Shown here: positions 60,501 to 64,000 of the stretch, in pieces
Position numbering within the stretch: position 1 is the stretch's first letter
Layout: every line of letters starts with the position of its first letter
DNA from: Azolla caroliniana
Taxonomy: Eukaryota; Polypodiophyta
Direction: 5' to 3'
DNA length: 64,000 nt
NCBI GenBank assembly: GCA_043228905.1
Contig: JBHGNT010000012.1
Coordinates: forward strand, 11,532,001-11,596,000
The notes under the pieces: generated by a model
Databases searched by the model: none
Told to the model about the DNA's origin: nothing
What the model saw: the letters and a program-made list of their open reading frames with translations, nothing else
Position numbers and translations under genes: made by a program

Positions 60501-63500
60501 GCTACGGAGAGTCGGATGATGCAGACCCGGTATGAACCGGATGAGCAGTACTCGGCATCGGAGAGGCGGATGATACAGACCCGGTATGAACGGGATGAGG
60601 AGTACCCGGCTACGGAGAGCCGGATGGTGCAGACCCGGTATGAACCTAATGAGGAGTACCTGGTTTCGAAGAGCCGGATGATACAAACCCGGTATGAACC
60701 GGATGAGGAGTACCCGGCTTCGGAGAGCCGGATGATACAGACCCGATATGAACCGTATGAGGAGTACCCGGCTACGGAGAGCCAGATGGTGCAGACCCGG
60801 TATGAACCGGATGAGGAGTACCCGGCTTCGAAGAGCCGGATGATACAGACGCGGTATGAACCGGATGAGGAGTACCCGTCTACGGAGAGCCGGATGGTGC
60901 AGACCCGGTATGAACCGGATGAGGAGTACCCGGCTTCGGAGAGCCGGATGATACAGACCCGGTATGAACCGGATGAGGAGTACCCGGCTTCGGAGAGCCG
61001 GATGATACAGACCCGGTATGAACCGGATGAGGAGTACCCGGCTACGGAGAGCCGGATGGTGCAGACCCGGTATAAACCGGATGAGGAGTACCCGGCTTCG
61101 GAGAGCCGGATGATACAGACCCGGTATGAACCGGATGAGGAGTACCCGGCTACGGAGAGCCGGATGGTGCAGACCCGGTATGAACAGGATGAAGAGTACC
61201 CGGCTTCGGAGAGCCGGATGGTGCAGACCCGGTATGAACCGGATGAGGAGTACCCGGCTACGGAGAGCCGGATGGTGCAGACCCGGTATGAACTGGATGA
61301 AGAGTACCCGGCTTCGGAGAGCCGGATGGTGCAGACCCGGTATGAACCGGATGAGGAGTACCCGGCTACGGAGAGCCGGATGGTGCAGACCCGGTATGAA
61401 CCGGATGAGGAGTACCCGGCTTCGGAGAGTCGGATGCTACAGACCCGGTATGAACCGGATGAGGAGTACCCGGCTACGGAGAGCCGGATGGTGCAAACCC
61501 GGTATGAACCGGATGAGGAGTACGCGGCTTCGAAGAGCCGGATGATACAGACCTGGTATGAACCGGATGAGGAGTACCCGGCTACGGAGAGCCGGATGGT
61601 GCAGACCCGGTATGAACCGGATGAGGAGTACCCGGCTTCGGAGAGTCGGATGATACAGACCCAGTATGAACCGGATGAGGAGTACCCGGCTACGGAGAGC
61701 CGGATGGTGCAGACCCGATATGAACCGGATGAGGAGTACCCGGCTTCGGAGAGCCGGATGATACAGACCCGGTATGAACCGGATGAAGAGTACCCGTCTA
61801 CGGAGATCCGGATGATACATACCCGGTATGAACCGGATGAGGAGTACCCGGCTACGGAGAGCCGGATGGTGCAGACCCGGTATGAACCGGATGAGGTGTA
61901 CTCGGCTTCGGAGAGTCGGATGATACAGACCGAGTATGAACCGGATGAGGAGTACCCGGCTACGGAGAGCCGGATGGTGCAGACCCGGTATGAACCGGAT
62001 GAGGAGTACCCGACTTCGAAGAGCCGGATGATACAGACCCAGTATGAACCGGATGAGGAGTACCCGGCTACGGAGAGCCGGATGGTGCAGACCCGGTATG
62101 AACCGGATGAGGAGTACCCGGCTTCGGAGAGCCGGATGATAAAGACCCGGTATGAACCGGATCAGGAGTACCCAGCTACGGAGAGCCGGATGGTGCAGAC
62201 CCGGTATGAACCGGATGAGTACCCGGCTTCGGAGAGCCGGATGATACAGACCCGGTATGAACCGGATGAGGAGTACCCGGCTACGGAGAGCCGGATGGTG
62301 CAGACCCGGTATGAACCGGATGAGGAGTACCTGGCTACGGAGAGCCGGATGGTGCAGACCCGGTATGAACCGGATGAGGAGTACTCGGCTTCGGAGAGCC
62401 GGATGATACAGACCCGGTATGAACCGGATGAGGAGTACCCGGCTACGGAGAGCCGGATGGTGCAGACCCGGTATGAACCTAATGAGGAGTACCCGGCTTC
62501 GGAGAGCCGGATCCTACAGACCCGGTATGAACCGGATGAGGAGTACCCGGCTTCGGAGAGCCGGATGATACAGACCCGGTATGAACCGGATGAGGAGTAC
62601 CCGGCTACGGAGAGCCGGATGGTGCTGACCCGGTATGAACCGGATGAGGAGTACCCGGCTTCGGAGAGCCTGATGATACAGACCCGGTATGAACTGGATG
62701 AGGAGTACCCGTCTACGGAGATCCGGGTGATACATACCCGGTATGAACCGGATGAGGAGTACCCGGCTACGGAGAGCCGGATGGTGCAGACCCGGTATGA
62801 ACCGGATGAGGAGTACCCGGCTTCGGAGAGCCGGATGATACAGACCCAGTATGAACCGGATGAGGAGTACCCGGCTACGGAGAGCCGGATGGTGCAGACC
62901 CGGTATGAACCGGATGAGGAGTACTCGGCTTCGGAGAGCCGGATGATACAGACCCGGTATGAACCGGATGAGGAGTACCCGGCTACGGAGAGCCGGATGG
63001 TGCAGACCCGGTATGAACCTAATGAGGAGTACCCGGCTTCGGAGAGCCGGATCCTACAGACCCGGTATGAACCGGATGAGGAGTACCCGGCTTCGGAGAG
63101 CCGGATGATACAGACCCGGTATGAACCGGATGAGGAGTACCCGGCTACGGAGAGCCGGATGGTGCTGACCCGGTATGAACCGGATGAGGAGTACCCGGCT
63201 TCGGAGAGCCTGATGATACAGACCCGGTATGAACTGGATGAGGAGTACCCGTCTACGGAGATCCGGGTGATACATACCCGGTATGAACCGGATGAGGAGT
63301 ACCCGGCTACGGAGAGCCGGATGGTGCAGACCCGGTATGAACCGGATGAGGAGTACCCGGCTTCGGAGAGCCGGATGATACAGACCCAGTATGAACCGGA
63401 TGAGGAGTACCCGGCTACGGAGAGCCGGATGGTGCAGACCCGGTATGAACCGGATGAGGAGTACCCGGCTTCGGAGAGCCGGATGATACAGACCCGGTAT

Positions 63501-64000
63501 GAACCGGATGAAGAGTACCCGTCTACGGAGATCCGGATGATACATACCCGGTATGAACCGGATGAGGAGTACCCGGCTACGGAGAGCCGGATGGTGCAGA
63601 CCCGGTATGAACCGGATGAGGTGTACTCGGCTTCGGAGAGTCGGATGATACAGACCCAGTATGAACCGGATGAGGAGTACCCGGCTACGGAGAGCCGGAT
63701 GGTGCAGACCCGGTATGAACCGGATGAGGAGTACCCGGCTTCGAAGAGCCGGATGATACAGACCCGGTATGAACCGGATGAGGAGTACCCGCGTACGGAG
63801 AGCCGGATGGTGCAGACCCGGTATGAACCGGATGAGGAGTACCCGGCTTCGGAGAGCCGGATGATACAGACCCGGTATGAACCGGATGAGGAGTACCCAG
63901 CTACGGAGAGCCGGATGGTGCAGACCCGGTATGAACCGGATGAGTACCCGGCTTCGGAGAGCCGGATGATACAGACCCGGTATGAACCGGATGAGGAGTA
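57571..64000 (+). repeat. 54-bp satellite array (about 119 units, open at the right edge)
   Basis: Unit A has GGATGGTGCAGACC and GCTACGGAG. Unit B has GGATGATACAGACC and GCTTCGGAG. They mostly alternate, giving a 108-bp higher-order unit. Each unit has four CCGG sites and splits into two related halves of 25 and 29 bp. From 58341 to 63945 the spacing fits 54-bp units exactly except for five 51-bp units lacking one GAG (58341, 59040, 60063, 62220, 63945). One plus-strand frame repeats YEPDEEYPATESRMVQTR. It has only four nonsense codons (58422, 59229, 59727, 59844) and is then open to the window edge. It derives from the Copia-B U3. Confidence 0.95.
62333..63464 (+). repeat. 540-bp duplication inside the satellite
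   Basis: 62333-62924 is identical, base for base by my reading, to 62873-63464, an offset of 540 bp or 10 units. Private variants (CCTAATGAGG, GGATCCTACAG, GTGCTGACC, GCCTGATG, ATCCGGGTGATAC) occur in both. First mismatches are at 62332/62872 and 62925/63465. Confidence 0.9.

Noticed and set aside
57571-64000. CRISPR-like regularly spaced repeat
   Set aside because: The units are contiguous with no unique spacers, in a plant-type genome, and derive from an LTR.
1-64000. Host protein-coding genes, rRNA genes, organellar or bacterial sequence
   Set aside because: Searched by eye on both strands. Every recognisable coding stretch is retroelement Gag or Pol, and the remaining gaps lack coding features.

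Overview
This window looks like a heterochromatic, repeat-dense piece of a plant nuclear genome. Two Ty1/copia families have primer-binding sites of the tRNA-iMet type (TGGTATCAGAG), there is a Ty3 chromovirus with a C-terminal chromodomain, and the polyproteins have plant-type domain orders. I found no host protein gene, rRNA gene or convincing tRNA gene, and I cannot place the organism below 'plant'. Family names used here (TRG, Ty3-A, Ty3-B, Copia-B, Copia-C, Copia-D, Chromo) are local labels.

Layout, left to right. 1-2440: a decayed gag-only element (TRG-1). 2482-7095: a Ty3 element (Ty3-A1) with its 5' end missing. 7131-8326: a Ty3 pol fragment on the minus strand (Ty3-B). 8327-11141: the 5' half of Copia-B1, interrupted by Copia-C1 (11142-19279), whose gag gene is itself split by a very young TRG-2 (11738-15249, TSD GCGG). 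19280-20577: unassigned repeats and a GGCC-rich minisatellite. 20578-38661: Copia-D, which carries a whole chromovirus on the minus strand (22735-29737, TSD TCACC) and a whole Copia-C2 on the minus strand (31980-37851, TSD AACAT). 38662-43056: spacer, a Copia-B LTR, a Ty3-A 3' end and a decayed coiled-coil coding region. 43057-45708: a second, decayed chromovirus. 46070-51357: two fused Copia-C remnants with a small fold-back element. 51358-57300: Copia-B2, interrupted by TRG-3 (52547-55575), which has a palindromic LTR end.

The right end, about 57571 to the window edge, is a tandem array of a 54-bp unit. It is ordered as alternating A/B units (108 bp), with larger duplications of 10 units. 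Two to three degenerate copies of the same unit sit inside the U3 of the Copia-B LTR (8347-8490), and the array begins 69 bp inside a Copia-B LTR start. I read this as a satellite born inside a retrotransposon LTR, which is the most interesting signal here.

The coding content is retroelement gag, protease, integrase, RT and RNase H, mostly broken by stops, frameshifts or lost catalytic residues. The best preserved stretches are the Ty3-A1 integrase, the Copia-C1 RT/RNase H, the Copia-C2 gag-protease and the two TRG-2 ORFs. The insertions form a readable history. In four cases (TRG-2, TRG-3, Chromo-1, Copia-C2), removing the element plus one target-site copy removes a multiple of three bases and rejoins the host element's reading frame.
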